From Aquila chrysaetos chrysaetos (lineage: Eukaryota; Chordata; Aves; Accipitriformes; Accipitridae): 64,000 nt of DNA. The stretch is taken from assembly GCF_900496995.4 (NCBI RefSeq), contig NC_044005.1:19411363-19475362 (forward strand), written 5' to 3'. A program made the position numbers and the translations under genes. The notes beneath the pieces were generated by a model. That model searched no databases and was not told the DNA's origin. It was given only the letters and a program-made list of their open reading frames with translations. Positions 1 through 13,496 of this stretch are shown one piece after another (positions within the stretch are counted from its first letter, which is position 1; the number at the start of each line of letters is the position of its first letter).

Positions 1-269
1 CATGCGTGTGCACTGTGGGCCCATAAAATACCTAATCCATGGATGTGTGTGTTTCAGAGGCGCTGGTTACCTGGGAATATTCAGCTGCAGCACCTCAACC
101 TTCTACAGAGATGGAAAACTCCCAATCAGTTTGAGAGTGCTCCTGTAGGACCCTTTTGGCTATTTGTGAGTGAAAGTAGAAGAAATGCTGAGAATCAGGG
201 AAATGTCTGTGAAAGGAAAATCTTGGGAACTTTTATTAGAACTGCAATCCTCTGAACAAGGATTACTTG

Positions 270-426
270 TTCATAGCAGCGCAAAAGCCTGTCAGAGTTC
301 AAGGAGCATCTGGACAACACTCTTAGTCATATGGTTTAGTGTTAGGTAGTCCTGCGAGGAGTAGGGAGTTGGGCTTGATTATTCTTATGGTTCACTTCCA
401 ACCCAAGATATTCTATGATTCTGTGA
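270..426 (+). mobile_element. CR1 LINE fragment, 3' end
   Basis: The right part (about 385-426) has the typical CR1 3' tail: the CTTCCAACCC-like segment, then TTCTATGATTCTGTGA, with the ATTCTRTG-type octamer repeats seen at CR1 ends. The left boundary is approximate. It is a 5'-truncated, non-functional copy. Confidence 0.75.
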
Positions 427-3400
427 AAAAGCAAATGGAGAAAGCAGGCAGGCACAAGCTGTGTGGGATAGACCCTTTATTGATTTAGTTGGGATTTAAC
501 TAAAATTAAGCTAAGGTTGGTAACCGTCAATTTCCTCAGTCTCTCGAGCTTGCTCACAGCTTTTTTAGTCCTTAAGTAAATGAAACAAAGGGGTAGAATG
601 CTTTAAAGAGCTGTGTTAACAGCATTGTGTAAGCAGGACTGTACAGCTTATGTACTCTATTTCCATTAGATCTCCCAGCTATTTGGTAAAGTTGTTCCTC
701 CTGCATGTAGACTAGTTTTAGATCAGTTAGGGCACAAAAGGTTTACATCAGCATCCAATGAGGGCACCAGTATGTGCACTCCAGAATACAGCTTTGGTAC
801 CTTCCTTAACACAAGGATCTCTCTGCTGTTGCTACTTTCTCTTATGTTTCCACATAGCAGTATCTTGCTCCTGGATAGCTGAGGCTTAAAGGAGGTGGGT
901 AATGTATGTTTGCTGGGGAACAATATATTTTTAATGTTTTAGTATGTCCCTAAACTCACTTCTTCCAAGAACAACCACATGGTGTGTTAGCAGAAAACTC
1001 TTTGCGTGAAATGTGCAAAGGAGCCTTCTTGCTAGATTCTGTCCTACAGCTCAGAAAGTGCAACAAGCTACCACAGTCTGGCCAAGCCCACTTTATCTCC
1101 AGGAACTTTCCTTCCTTCATGACTTCTCTCCAGCACTAGAGACCTTTCTGTTCTTCAGGCCAGAGTGTTATCTTTAACTGTTTCCTACCCTGGAGTTCAC
1201 TTTTTGTACCCTATTTATCTCCAGATCTAGTTCCAGTTTTCACTACTCTTTCCATGCCTGCTTCCATTGCTAAAGGTTTTAGTCATGTATCAGCCAGCTG
1301 TCACATTTTTGCCATTTTTTCTTGCTGTTGTCATGTCTTTGTACCTCTCTACCATTGCCAGACTCTCTGTTAGGCAGTCACATTCTCAAGTCTTAAGGTC
1401 AGTTTGTAGTCCTGATCTCAGCATTTGTTCTCAGTGCTTTCTGATGCTCCTTAGCTCTTCATCCACTGTTGTCTCAAACATTCCCCACACTCCTTTGCCT
1501 CATCCTTGCTCATCCTGCTTGAACATTTTGCCCAAATATACCAGTGCCCTCAGTTCAAGAGGCCTTTCCTCCCTCACATCCATCCATAGTGACAATAGGC
1601 ATAGTGACATAGTGAGATAGGCACTCTCACTGTGTCTCTTCCCCATATCTGCCTTTAGCTCATTTGTATTGCTCCAGTTTGCTTCGTGTTTGTGACAAGT
1701 GATGGCCAAGCATTGAAATACACCATGTGCTGCAAACCAGTGCGGGTAGTTGTGGTGCAGAAGATGCACGTTTGCATGAAGTCTAGAGCCAGTCTTGTTT
1801 TCAAATTTCAAAATCTACTTATTATTTATTGAGATATCTTTCAAACATTCATCACAGTAAATACAGAATTCTACTATCTGTAGCAGGATTTTAATGCAAG
1901 ATCTCATAACAGTTTCTGTGCTGGTTTGTTACATGTTTTAGGACCAGCAGATATCTTTGATGGTTAAAGTTCTGTGAGGATTTGTTAGCCCTTAAAAATA
2001 CTAATAGGATGATAGATGCGTTAAAGAAGGTCCGTATCACTTTTTGCATATTGAGGCAATAGTGTTTCTGTTTAGTCCTAAGTATTTTTAACAATACGAG
2101 TTTCCACATCATTTTCATTGTTTTAGAATTTCCTTCCTTGCTTATTTTGGCTTCTTTAATTGAAAAAAACTTGAGTTCCTGAAGCCCAGTCCTACTACCC
2201 ACATGCAGCTCCCATGAACACAGATACTTTTCCTTGTTTATTTAACCAGCCATATCAATGGTAGCAGAGTCCCATTTGGCAGATCCTGAATTCCCTTCAG
2301 TCTCCCACCCTGTCCTATACAAACACGTGCTTGTTTTCTTCTTATGTAATCAGGCAAATGAATAAAAACTGATACTAACAAGACTTTATTGGATCAAATT
2401 TCACCCATATAAAGTTTTGTAACTAAAATCAAAAGAAATGTTCCCTTCGTGTTAAACTCTGAACAGGCTATATCTGTTTAACAGACAGTGTCTATTGGGA
2501 AAAGGAGAGTATACTTACAAGCGAATCTAAAACTGGAAGTGAGAAGAAAAGCAAAAAGTGAACTAACTCAATAACCCCAGTCTATTGTTTTTAGCACGAT
2601 GTCTTTGTAGCAATGTTTTATGGGAAACACCAGTATCTGGAGAACTATGTACATTTGTACTTTGACTGACCGTCTACTGCAGTTACTGAAGACCAGGGGC
2701 TTTTTTGCCCTTGAAGCATTGATTCAAGGACATTTAGGCCCCGTCTTCCCCACTGCATCGGGGCACTGGCGTATGGACCACCTTATGACCATGGTTCTTC
2801 TCAAACTAAAATTCCCAGATCCATGTTAATAGGGGGAAGAACAGCAGCCAGGAGTTCAAGTCCACATGGCTATCCATTTTGAAGAACTCCAGTTACCTGA
2901 GACCAACCTTCTTTTCCATATCTGAATGGAAGTTCACGCATGCATTCATAGTTGGTCCAGCTGGTTACTCCCAACACATCCACAATCATCCATGGGTCCT
3001 TCACGCAACCAGTAGTTGCAAGGCCACACATCAAAGCCAGTGTCTCTTTAGTGGCATAATAGCTGGGGAAAGGATGAATTCAGTCTGTTGTTCTGCAGAT
3101 AGCAAGAACAGAGATATTCTAGCCTGGACTCTGGAGTAGCTGTGATGACTACAAATGATTTCACTGCCCCTGCCTGCTAGATTTTGATTTTTACAATTTG
3201 AAAAATTTTTATTTGTTCTGATAGACTTTGCATAGAAATTCCTGTGTTCTAAACTTTGTGTCTGTGTCTTTGTGTTGTTCAATACTGTAAATAGAAATCG
3301 GCAGAGCTCCTGGACAGCTGTGTAATACTCATATCTCCTCACTCTTCACTCTGTAAGACTGAGGCCTTTCTCCCTTTATAGGCAAAGGGGAGAATCAGCT

Positions 3401-5599
3401 ACCTGCAGCTGTACCGCAGGGGCTCGCTCTAGGACAAGCCAACTCACCCTCTACAGGTCCTTAATCCTCTGCAGATGACAGCTAATCTGCATGTAGACAC
3501 CATACAGTATCAGTAGGGTCCCAAGTTCAGCCACATGAAGCCTATTTCTAGTGTGCCAATGAAGTCTCTGTGTTGGATGTTTGCAGTCTAGGTGTGAAAG
3601 ATGGTTAAATTACACTTTCAGTGTAAATGAAACATGTTCCCAGCCTCAGGAAGAAACTGAAGAGGTATACACTATCTGGCAAAAAAACCCCTGTGGGGAT
3701 GGCTTGCTGTCCACAACTACTTTACTGAGTCTCTGCTGTCTTTCTAGGTTCCTGCCTCTGCTGAGGTGGGAAGAAGTAGGAAATTATGAGCACTTCTGGA
3801 TTTACATTTTGAAGGAGCTTGGGAAACACCAGCATGGTGAGGACAGAGAGAGAATTTCCTGCTGGTTATGAGGTGTGGACATGTTCCTGTGACGAGCTAA
3901 GATGGTCTCAGACTTTGTCACCATGCTGAGCTTTAATTTGTGGCAGAAGATCCCCAGTTTTTCTGAGTTCTCAATCTTTTTTCTACTTTCCAGAAAGCAG
4001 CTGCTGAAGGTGCCAATTGAGAGCCAGTTTGGTAACCTCTGAGCGAGGAGAGAGATTATACCTGCTGAAGGTACATGCTCTCACAAGGAATATCCTTGGA
4101 AAGGGATAGGGTAAGTTGAATTATGAAAGCATCAGTACCCCAAGCTAAATTACCTGGCCTCAAATTGCATTTCTAGCCCTGCAGAGCCTGGCTGATACCC
4201 AGCCAGAGTTGTGCTAGCCAATGTGAGGTAGAGCTGAGGCACTAACCCACCAGGTCAGCTGAAAGGCGCTGCTCACTGGCAGTGGAGGCTGCAAAAGTGG
4301 TCCCCTGCATGTCCTGACTCTGTCTCTTCCTCTGTGGGGCATGATGGTGAATGGGATAAAAGTCTGGTCAACAGACATTACTAACAGAAATTAAAGTCTT
4401 TAAAATAGTTAAGGATTAGGTACATCTTCAGAGATTAACTGTTTGAAGGATGGAAGCTCCCAAATAGCCAGCATCACACGTGAGAGACCTCAGGAGGATA
4501 ATCAAGGTGCTGCTTGTGGGTGACCCCAGCCACAGGCCTCACATATTGTCATGGTATCAGCAGCACTTATTCAGGCCAGTGCTTTTCATCAGTGCCAGCT
4601 TTGTCAAAGCCCTGTCATGCTGCTGGCAGAGCACTGATGCACATGGTGCTCTGCTTAGTGAGCACTTTGGCTCTTCTTTCTTTTGTTTCTTTAGGATACA
4701 AGCTTGGTGCTTCTCTGTTGGCTTGGAAGACAGAGCTGAGCTCTAGGTCTTCTGCTGAGTCTGGAGGAATGGGAACCCTGCAGGCTCTGAAGGGAAGCTG
4801 GGAAATCCCATGAAGTCAGACACTGAGAGGGAAGAGAGCGGGTCTAACCTGACAACTGCCTGCACAGTGGCAAGGGCAGAGACCTGAAGTTTCTTCTGGA
4901 GTAGAAGGGTGGCCTGGGTGATTGAGCTTATTTGTGAGATGTGCGTTACACAATGGCATTTTCCACTGGGAAGTCTTGAAGCCAAGCTCACCACTTGGGA
5001 CATATTCTGGGCACAAGTTCTAGGACATTGGTCCATGCATCTTCCCAAAGCACCTGGAGTGCAGATCTGAGGACTGCGCATGTGCCCTGCAGAGTGAAAA
5101 CTGAGACCTGTGGAAAAGGTTAAAAATAACATATGATGCAGTGCAGACTGGGACAAGAACAAAAACAAGAGAAAATAGGAGGAGAACAGATAGATAAAGC
5201 AAGACACCTAGGCTGCAGTGAAATCTGCAGCAGTGTTCCCTCTTGCACTGGCAGCTGAAACAAGTGATGCCTTGTGTTGCATAGCCACCCCTCAGTGCAG
5301 TGTAAAAGCCTTGCAGTGCAAGGGCTCTAGAGATGGTACCAGGACGGAAGGAAGAGCAGTAGCAGGTCCTTGTTTCTCAGCTACACAAAATGGGAATGTG
5401 CATGTGGATTATCACTGCAAAAGAGAGATGTTATTTATTTTCCTCCTATCCTCGTAAAAATGGGTGCTTGAAAGGATTTAAATCAAACTTCATAGGAAAG
5501 TTGACCCTTATAGGCAAAGCACAGATCAGGTAATTGGAATTAAACAGAGCCAACACTGCCAGAAAAGGCCTCCACTGGAATACGCTTAGAGAGGGATGC
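427..5599. other. Noncoding stretch, nothing recognised
   Basis: Only short, overlapping open frames without recognisable domains. No CCDC88C exon was identified. No repeat family recognised. Confidence 0.5.
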
Positions 5600-6035
5600 C
5601 AACGACTGGAAACGAGATCGTCATGAGTGAGCAGAGGTCTGGAAAATGTGATCTGTGAAGAAGACTGAAAAAATGGGGTTGTTTAGTCTACAAAAGAAAA
5701 GTCCAAGAGGGACAGCATGATTAATCCTCAGACATTTAAATGATTAACATTGAGAAAGGTAGCAATAGACTGTTTTTCATGTCCATTCACAGAAGGACAA
5801 GAAAAAAATAAATGAATTGGAAACATGGAAGATTAAGATTTTTATATTAGTACATGATTTTAAGAACAAGCCTAGCCAGGGGATAGAGACATTGCCAGAT
5901 GAGAGGCAGAGTCTTCCTCAATGGCAATTGAAGAAGCTAAAGCTCTGGAGGAGGTAGCCTAGCTTTCCTTATTGGGCCTTAGAATAAGGAGATGGTCTAG
6001 ATGACCTCCTTCCTGCTGCGTTTCTCTGTGGCATC
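5600..6035 (+). mobile_element. Old diverged CR1-like LINE fragment
   Basis: A decayed plus-strand frame near 5675 reads GLFSLQKKSPRGTA, like the end of the CR1 reverse-transcriptase ORF. At 5990-6030 the sequence GGTCTAGATGACCTCCTTCC followed by TTTCTCTGTG resembles an old CR1 3' end. Both marks have the right order and spacing. Many changes and stops show it is ancient. Confidence 0.6.
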
Positions 6036-8649
6036 TGTGACATTTATAGCATAAGTTTAGCTCCATTCTTTTTGAAGCTTGCTGTTTCTGGTTCTGACAC
6101 ATGCAAACCAGGGGCTATTTGATTCAGCAGAGTTACTTAATCATCACACACATTAAAATGGTTTGACCAAAGCAAGCAAAAAGCAAGAATTGCCACTTGC
6201 ACCAAATGATAGCTATTTGCCAGCTTTAATAGCTGCTGTATAATTCATGGAGGTAAAAGGCTACAAAAACTGTCATTTCTTTTCATTTTCAGAGTTTTTA
6301 ATATGGCCCAACATGCAGCTGCTGAGTGTGTGTCATGGAGGCTGGGTCTGCAACAGACTGTGTTGTGCCCCCTTGGAAGTGATGAAGGCAGGTGACCCAA
6401 GCCACCAAATCCCTTTATTTTAGTGATCTGCTTTACAGCATCTGCATGCTGAGACAAGAAAAATAGAATGGCTGGATTAATGAAAAGCAAATCAGGATTT
6501 TTCTGGAGTTTATTTTGCTTTGTAATTTTTTGAAAAGGAGGTTTGTGAAAGTGACTGTTTCTGCTCCACCTGCAAGGCCTGATTTACCAGCTGCGCTGGT
6601 CAAGTGCTGCCTTTTTAGCACACTCTGATAGACATATATTGTGTCTGATGACCAAGGCTCTGGGTCTGCTTTCTGGATATTCCGGCCATGCGTGTCTAAC
6701 ATCTAACACATCTTTGAGCATGTTTGCAGTTCAGCATGACAGAGAATTGCAGCCAGGGTGGGAACTAGGAAAGAGATACTGCCCACAATGTTTCTTCCAC
6801 CAGTGTCTCTGCTTTCACTGGCACCCAAAGGGGTAATCACTCATCTAAACAGGGGTCTTTTCAGGACTTGTTCACCATCTGCAGCCTGGACCCTGAAGGA
6901 AGTGGAAATGCTTTCCCTGCAGCCACCAGCAAGACCTGGATACCAAAGTGATCTCTGCCCCTGGCAGACTCTCGGGAAAGGCAAGTAGTCCAATATAATG
7001 CCCTGTTGCTTCTTATTGAAGAGTAGTGCACATATTGCCAAGGAAGTAACTGCACTTCATTTTCTTAATATAATCTTTTATAAATTCTTTAAATCTATTG
7101 AAATAGCTGTGATACCCAAGGGTACATAATTGTGGATTAAAAGGCACTGGAACAAATATTTTACTTTGCTTCCTGAAAGATCCTAGTCTGTGTGATTTTT
7201 CTTAATATAGTATTCTTATATATGTATATAGAAATACATATAAATACTAAATAATAAATAAGTACTAAATAAAAAAACAAAACAGAGCAGTAGCCCTGAT
7301 AAATTTGATACCAACCCTTCATATTCTTTAATATTGCACATGGTGTTCAGCCTCCGGCTGTGCTCCTGGGAGCCTGTGCCTTGCCTGTTCAGCCAGGTAT
7401 GCTGTCTGCGTGTCTGCCATCCACCGAGCAGCACAGTGAGCCTGCAAAGGACTGTTCTGTGCTTTTTGTAGCCTTTTCTGGCCATGGTCAAGAATTTTCT
7501 GTTTTTCCTGCTGCATCCCTCCTCTGAAAATCAGAGAGGTCCCTTAACGCTGCAGATAATTTTAGATCTTTGATCTGCCAGAGGCCCTGGCAGAGGAAGG
7601 GCTCTGCCATCTGGTAGCCTGTCGTACCTGAACAGCCCTTTGCCTGTGTTTGGAATGAGGAGTTATTTTTTATGCCAGTTCTGACGTTAGCCATGGGTAC
7701 TCCTGGAGTATTTCCAAGTTTTGTAAACATCGTTGTGTCTTCTCCCTGGGTTTTTTTCCTATTTTGTTTCTGTGCTTATGTCACTCCCCTTTCCACCAGG
7801 TTGGAAATGGAGAACATGTCTCGGAGTACCCTGCACAATAGTCCTATTTCCAAACTTGCTGTCTCTGGCTGCCCTTGGAGCACTGTCGCCCCATTACACT
7901 GAGCAGATGGGAGCTCTCGTTAGGTGCTGCAGTGAGCGCGCAGTGTCACTGGTGTCCCTACAGCAGCACGGCAGAGCACTGCATCAGGTGAGTTACGTAC
8001 CAGTTCAGAGCCTGAACTGGTAACATCTTTTGTTTCCAGCTTCAGTGGTGTAATTCATACCTATTTGGTTTTTTAAGAGTAGTGCATTTCAATTTGAATG
8101 ACAGATGCTTTAATACATATCCCATGGGTCAGCTTTCATCCCTGCGGGAATCAGAGTAGTGGCGTGAATTAGCAGGAGGTCAGCTTTTACATTTGCTACA
8201 GTCTTCCTGAATGACCTTGCACAAGCCCTTTGATCTGTTTATGCCTCAGTCTGTCTTACTGTGTAGACAAGACAGGAAGGAAACCCCCGTCACAGCCCTT
8301 GCTCTTGCACAGTCAGAGAAGATGCTCCCTTGTGCAGAGATGAGCTTCTGCTGTGTTTGGACATAACGAAGGTCTGATCTCAGCAAGCTCTAGAAACAAC
8401 TTACTGTAAATAATACTAATAACAACACTAACACTCTGCATACTTTGTAATATGCCTGCATGAGGCAACATCTGCGTGTGTTTAGATGAGCTGTAAGCAG
8501 CAGTATTTGGGCTCTGCACCATCTGCTGTGATCATAGTGCAGTTATCTGCTGGTTGGTATCTGTGATGGTAGGTATTGGGTGTGAACACCGCTCTGTGTG
8601 CATTGCAATCTCCATATTTAGTGTCTGCTTTTGGCACTCTCATCTCTTT

Positions 8650-8894
8650 CCTTTATGAATGAGTGGGTGAGGGAGGAGAGGGCTGGGCTGGGCTGACTCC
8701 TTCGCAGTTGAACCATAAAGAGCACAGGGGCTGAAACAATCTCCTCCTCCTTCCCTGTGCTGTTTCACCGACAGCCTTGCTCACAGCTGGGAGGAGGACA
8801 GCCTCACCAGCAGCCTGAGCAGGAGCTGGGAGAAGGGAAGTTTCATACTCTTCACACTGCAGGGAAAACCTCTTTGCATAAATTCTGCTCATAG
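8650..8894 (+). other. Candidate noncoding first exon (possibly GPR68 or a lncRNA)
   Basis: A locally GC- and purine-rich stretch ends in a strong donor-like site, ATAG then GTGAGT at 8895-8900. A weak TATA-like ATAAAG lies at about 8715. No long ORF is present. Its place upstream of GPR68 on the same strand makes a 5'UTR exon possible, but nothing proves transcription and the left boundary is only approximate. Confidence 0.25.
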
Positions 8895-9061
8895 GTGAGT
8901 TTCATTTTTATCTATTCATTCTTAGAAGCAAAGAAATTTTCCACCATTGAGCCAGGTTATACAAGGTTAAGACCCCTGGAAAGGTGGCAGGACAGTTTTT
9001 TGGCTAGGTTGTTAAAGCAAAACAATGAGGCAGTCCAAGGACTCAAGTAAAGCAATGTGTC

Positions 9062-9077
9062 AAAAAAAAAAAAAAAA
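9062..9077. repeat. Poly(A) run
   Basis: About 16 consecutive A on the plus strand in noncoding sequence. Confidence 0.9.
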
Positions 9078-12000
9078 TCACAACTTCAAAATTAATTTCC
9101 TTGGCAAGTTCCCAGTAGTGGGAGCTTTGAATAAAAGTTCTTCCAAAAAAACTTTCTTCAGTTCTACTTAGGTGTGAGAGCTCAATGTTGAAGTTGTATC
9201 GATGAAAGGGATTGAAGACAAACCAAAAAACTGTTTCATGTTTGCAGCAGGCAACCAAAGCAATATCCAGTAGATAAATTCCAGTAGTCATTTTCAGAGA
9301 ACTTAGCAGGACTGTTTAAGTTGACTAGATATAAGCTATTCTGGAATACTGCTAAGTGATTTAAATACTTCATTTCCTCTGAGAACACAAGCCAAAAGTT
9401 ACACCTAACACGAAACTGTTAAACCACATACCTTGGTGTGTAGGTGCTCTCTGTATACCTATATAGTTTTGTCTTTGTATCTCAAAAATATGTCATTACT
9501 ATGTTTTCCAAACATTAAACCACTTTTCTTGCTGCTGTTCAGAACCTGACTTGGGAAACTAGAAATCTGGAGGTTTGTTTAGTGAAATGAAATCCATTTG
9601 GTCAGAAATGAATCTTTTTTTTTTTTTTTAATAGGATTTAAAACCTTTGTTCATTATTGTAGGTTGCCTGTCTTACGAGTACATTTTTCTGGTTCTTGAC
9701 AGTCTTTGTAAAGAAACAAGGAAAGTAAATCACTGAGTGATCAGTTTCATGTGTGCATGGGGAGGGGAGCTGACAAATAGAGAATTTAGAAGAATATAGC
9801 AGCCTTGTCCTGTCCTTTTCAGAACACATGCAGATATTTATTAATAAAAATTTAAGGAAACTTAACAGTGAGGCAAGGAAAAATGGCTACACGTAGGCTC
9901 ATAAGATGTGACACTGTCATTGTGAGCATTACGGGACTTTCTGAGCAGTCTGTTAATCACCTCCCTCCGTGACATTTTCCACATTAGCACCCTGTGTTCA
10001 CACTGGCTTCAGAAGTGTACAGTGTCTGACCACTTCTTCTTTCAAATTTGCCTTAATCAAGAAGCCAGTAAAAGTGAGTCAATCCTGTGTATTTGACACC
10101 CACTCTTCCATTCCTTTTCTGAAGAAACAAAGTGTTTTACTGTCCTCACCCCTGTCCTTCCTGCCTCCCAATCTTATTGCTAGTATGGTGGTGTTCCCCC
10201 ATATCATGCTGCTTCTACACATGCAGTTTTAAGGTCTTTCTGATACATGAAAGAAAAGGCAGAAGGTAGCTGTTTCCAGCTTATTTTACGGTTGGTGCTT
10301 TACAGCTGTAATTTATATAATAAGAGAGAAGGTACATCCCCAAAGTTTTAGGAGTCTTTCCATGGTCTGGGGAGTACACCATGAGAAAATGTTGGATTTA
10401 TAGAATCAGACCAGTATGTTGTTCTGTGATAGCAGGGCACAGCTGAGGGGGTGACAATGTCTACATCACAGTGTTGTGATTTGAATATCACAGTTTTAAA
10501 TGAAGAAAGAAGTGGCTGTTCCAATATCTCATTAAAAAACCTCATCTCACTTGACATCTGCAGTGAGATGTATTTTTCTCAGTTTGTGGCTGGCGGACAA
10601 AAATTGACTCCATTTGTTCTGGGACCTGAGGAGTGTAAGCAATCCTAGACAGCGGGAAAAGAGAGAAGGGAGATGTGGAGAAAGGGGAGAGAAGGGAGGA
10701 AAGTAAGTCCCAGCTGAACTAGGTATACATAGGTGTCATCATACTAGATGTCATCAAATAGGGTGAGCCTGGGGGATGGCTGGTTCCTGAGGTTGGACAG
10801 ACTGGAAACTTCTTGCCTGTGGCTAAGCACAGTTGCACGGGGCCAGGTGTAAAAAGGTGTGGGCATTAATGTAAGTTTTCCTCCCCTAATCAGCCCTGTG
10901 GTTGTTGTCACTCAGATTACCCAGCTGATGCTGTAACTGCAAGTTTTCTTGGCATCCCATTGAACAGCACACAGAGCAGAAATTTTTTTCCCTACTAGTT
11001 TTTCTAGATCTGACCTGAGGGTGCATTCGTGTTGCCCTGGGGCTTCACTCCCGCTGGCTATTCTTGTGTCAGTGTGGTGATAACCAAAGAAAAAGTTATT
11101 TCAGACTCACAAGGACATTTACACAACTTGCTAATTATTTTTAAGTGAAGAACTGTGGAAAGAGAATTCCAGAGGTGGCGGCCTTGTGAGGCTCATTACC
11201 TTGTAATTAGCTGAATGTCTCCTCTTAAGAGGTTTGCTTTTCCTATAAAGCTTATTCTGAGTGGCTTTTAATGCTTGTTATGAATTATTCTGCCAGCTGA
11301 AGCATTTGCAGAGCTGCTGTCCTGACAGCTGATGGCAATTGGTTTTGAAAAGACACAGAACAGCTTTAATGTTTAGAAGAAACTAGCCAATAATTTTAAG
11401 TGAGGGTATTAGTAATCAGCAGCAGCTAAGAACAATATTGCAGTTTATTCTCTGAGGGATGCATTCACTGTAATTCCTTTTTCTCCACTAGAAACCACGC
11501 TCTGAACTCTGTTAATCTACCAGGTAGCAAAAGGATAACTTTTTAGGCAGTTCATCCGGAAGCTGTAGCTAATCTGTCTGAAAAAGAAAAAAAGACTAAA
11601 TAATAGGTTTAAAACACTGTTAGAGGGAGATTGAGAAATGGGCTCACCTGAAAGTATACTCTCTTCCTCTCCATGGAGCCCTCTTGCCAGAAATTGTTTC
11701 TGTGGCAACAAATTTGTTTCCAGCTGGGTTGTCTTGGAGTTTGATCTGGGGTTGCTTAGGCTCAGATCTGTCACCATGCCAGAGGTGAATAGACATGCAA
11801 ACCTGATCTGGTCTATAGGTAATGGAAAGGGCACTCTGCTGCTGTTACTGTCACTCCACAAGAGATGTCCTCCTGACATTCTCCACTCAAAAATTGCTAC
11901 GGACAGCTATTACTGCTAGGATGAGCCTAATCTCTCATTTCTGAACATGGTTGCTTTATTCCACAAGAATTCAAGCTTCCTTTTTCTCGTGTTGTTTGCT

Positions 12001-13461
12001 ATGGGTGGATGGTAAAGACACATAGCTTTGAAGAGAGGTTAGATAGCTAGCAGAGGAAGTGGAGATCAAAAATGAATGCATTACAAAAGCAAATGCTATC
12101 AAACTTAATTCACTTTAATGACACCTGAATAAAATGCTAAAATGGGCAATATCAGTAAGGAAGAATGGAAATATTATTACAGAGATCTCTTGGTTTGGCT
12201 TTCTTATAACTCAATGTTTTAGTAACAATTAGAATTTGATCATTTTATATCTGGAAACATTTTGTCTTCCATCTGCCAAAGAAAGAAGGAAAATTTTTAC
12301 TCTGTGATGGGTAATGATTTAGTGCACATATCTAAATAGAGGACGTATCTGTTTTATGCTCCACGTTTAAGAAGTGATCAGACATAGCTTTCAAAATAGC
12401 AATTGTCTTTTAATCTCACAAGAGGCTTAAACTGAAATCGCTTAATTTATCATGTCAGGACATTATTATTTGGAATTTGAACTGGTGTCCAAATTTCAGA
12501 GATGGTCTTACACCTCCACCCCAGAGCAGGACCTGGATTTCTGAGCAGCTCTCCAGTTTGGAATCCCACATCTTCTGTGCCAGCTTTTCTATCTCCTGCC
12601 CAAGAGCTTGCCAGAACTCCCCTGTAATGAGTATTTGATTCTCTCCCTTTTCTCTAGTCAGATAGACGCATGTTGGGAAGCGTGAATCCTTTACAGTAAG
12701 GTTGTTGCTTTAGCTGTGTGTTGCTTTTCTGGTACTATTAAAGAAGGGGTTTTTTTTAATTTCTGTGGGGTCATGGTTCTTCAATTATTTTTTTCAATTT
12801 TTGTGTTTAACCTCTTTTATCCAGATTAATACCATTATTATAGGCAAGTTGTTCCTCCCAATTTTCTTTAAAAGAAGACTAGAGAAGAGTCAGTTGGTTT
12901 TCAAGCATATGGATGGCTGAGTTTGTGCCTCCAGGCAGGATGCTGAGATTTGTCTCCCAGGAGAGAGGTGGCAAACCTGACAGGGCTCTGACACAGGGGA
13001 GGGGGGCAGTCACTGCTTGTGTGGATGCCAGTGTCATCCAAAGGGTGGGATGGAGAGGTGCTGGAAAGAACATTTAGGCTCTTAAGCAGGACACTGAAGT
13101 ACGAGAATTCAGCAGCACTGTGCTAAGGAAGGCTTCTTGCACCATATGCAAGGCCAGACAGAGGTATGGAAAGAAGCAATTTCAAGGTATGACTAAGAAA
13201 ATGGAGGAAGGAGGACAAATTCATATGCATTGGGAAATGGGGACACTCAGGAATAAGGGAAGGCCAGACTTTGTTTAAATCTTCATGAAAGCAAGACACT
13301 AGCACTTAATCAAGTGAGTACTAAAAGAAGTTTTTGAAAGAATTTAGGAAATGAAAATTCAGGAAATGAAAATGTAAGCAAGCCTGCAGATACAGATGCC
13401 AGCACTTTGTTTTGAATGATTTATCCATTGGGAGCTAGGTTGTTGGAGTCCTATATCCTCA

Positions 13462-13466
<5 letters not shown>

Positions 13467-13493
<27 letters not shown>
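13467..13493. repeat. Poly(A) run, 27 bases
   Basis: An uninterrupted A run; it could be the tail of an old retroposed copy, but no recognisable body precedes it. Confidence 0.9.

Positions 13494-13496
<3 letters not shown>

Noticed and set aside
43..255. A 70-codon plus-strand frame after an acceptor-like TTTCAG at the left edge, possibly a last exon of a neighbouring gene
   Set aside because: None of the three frames resembles CCDC88C or any protein I know, and two of them stop early.
1267..1811. Overlapping open frames on both strands (117 and 103 codons)
   Set aside because: Composition is low in information, with no domains and no splice context. They look like chance frames.
4514..5207. 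Open frames of 99 codons (plus) and 154 codons (minus)
   Set aside because: No recognisable motif. The long minus frame is rich in Ser, Leu and Phe, as expected from chance translation of purine-rich DNA.
7207..7275. An AT-rich patch with TATATA-like words as a promoter or satellite
   Set aside because: Only irregular AT-rich sequence, with no regular repeat unit and no neighbouring gene.
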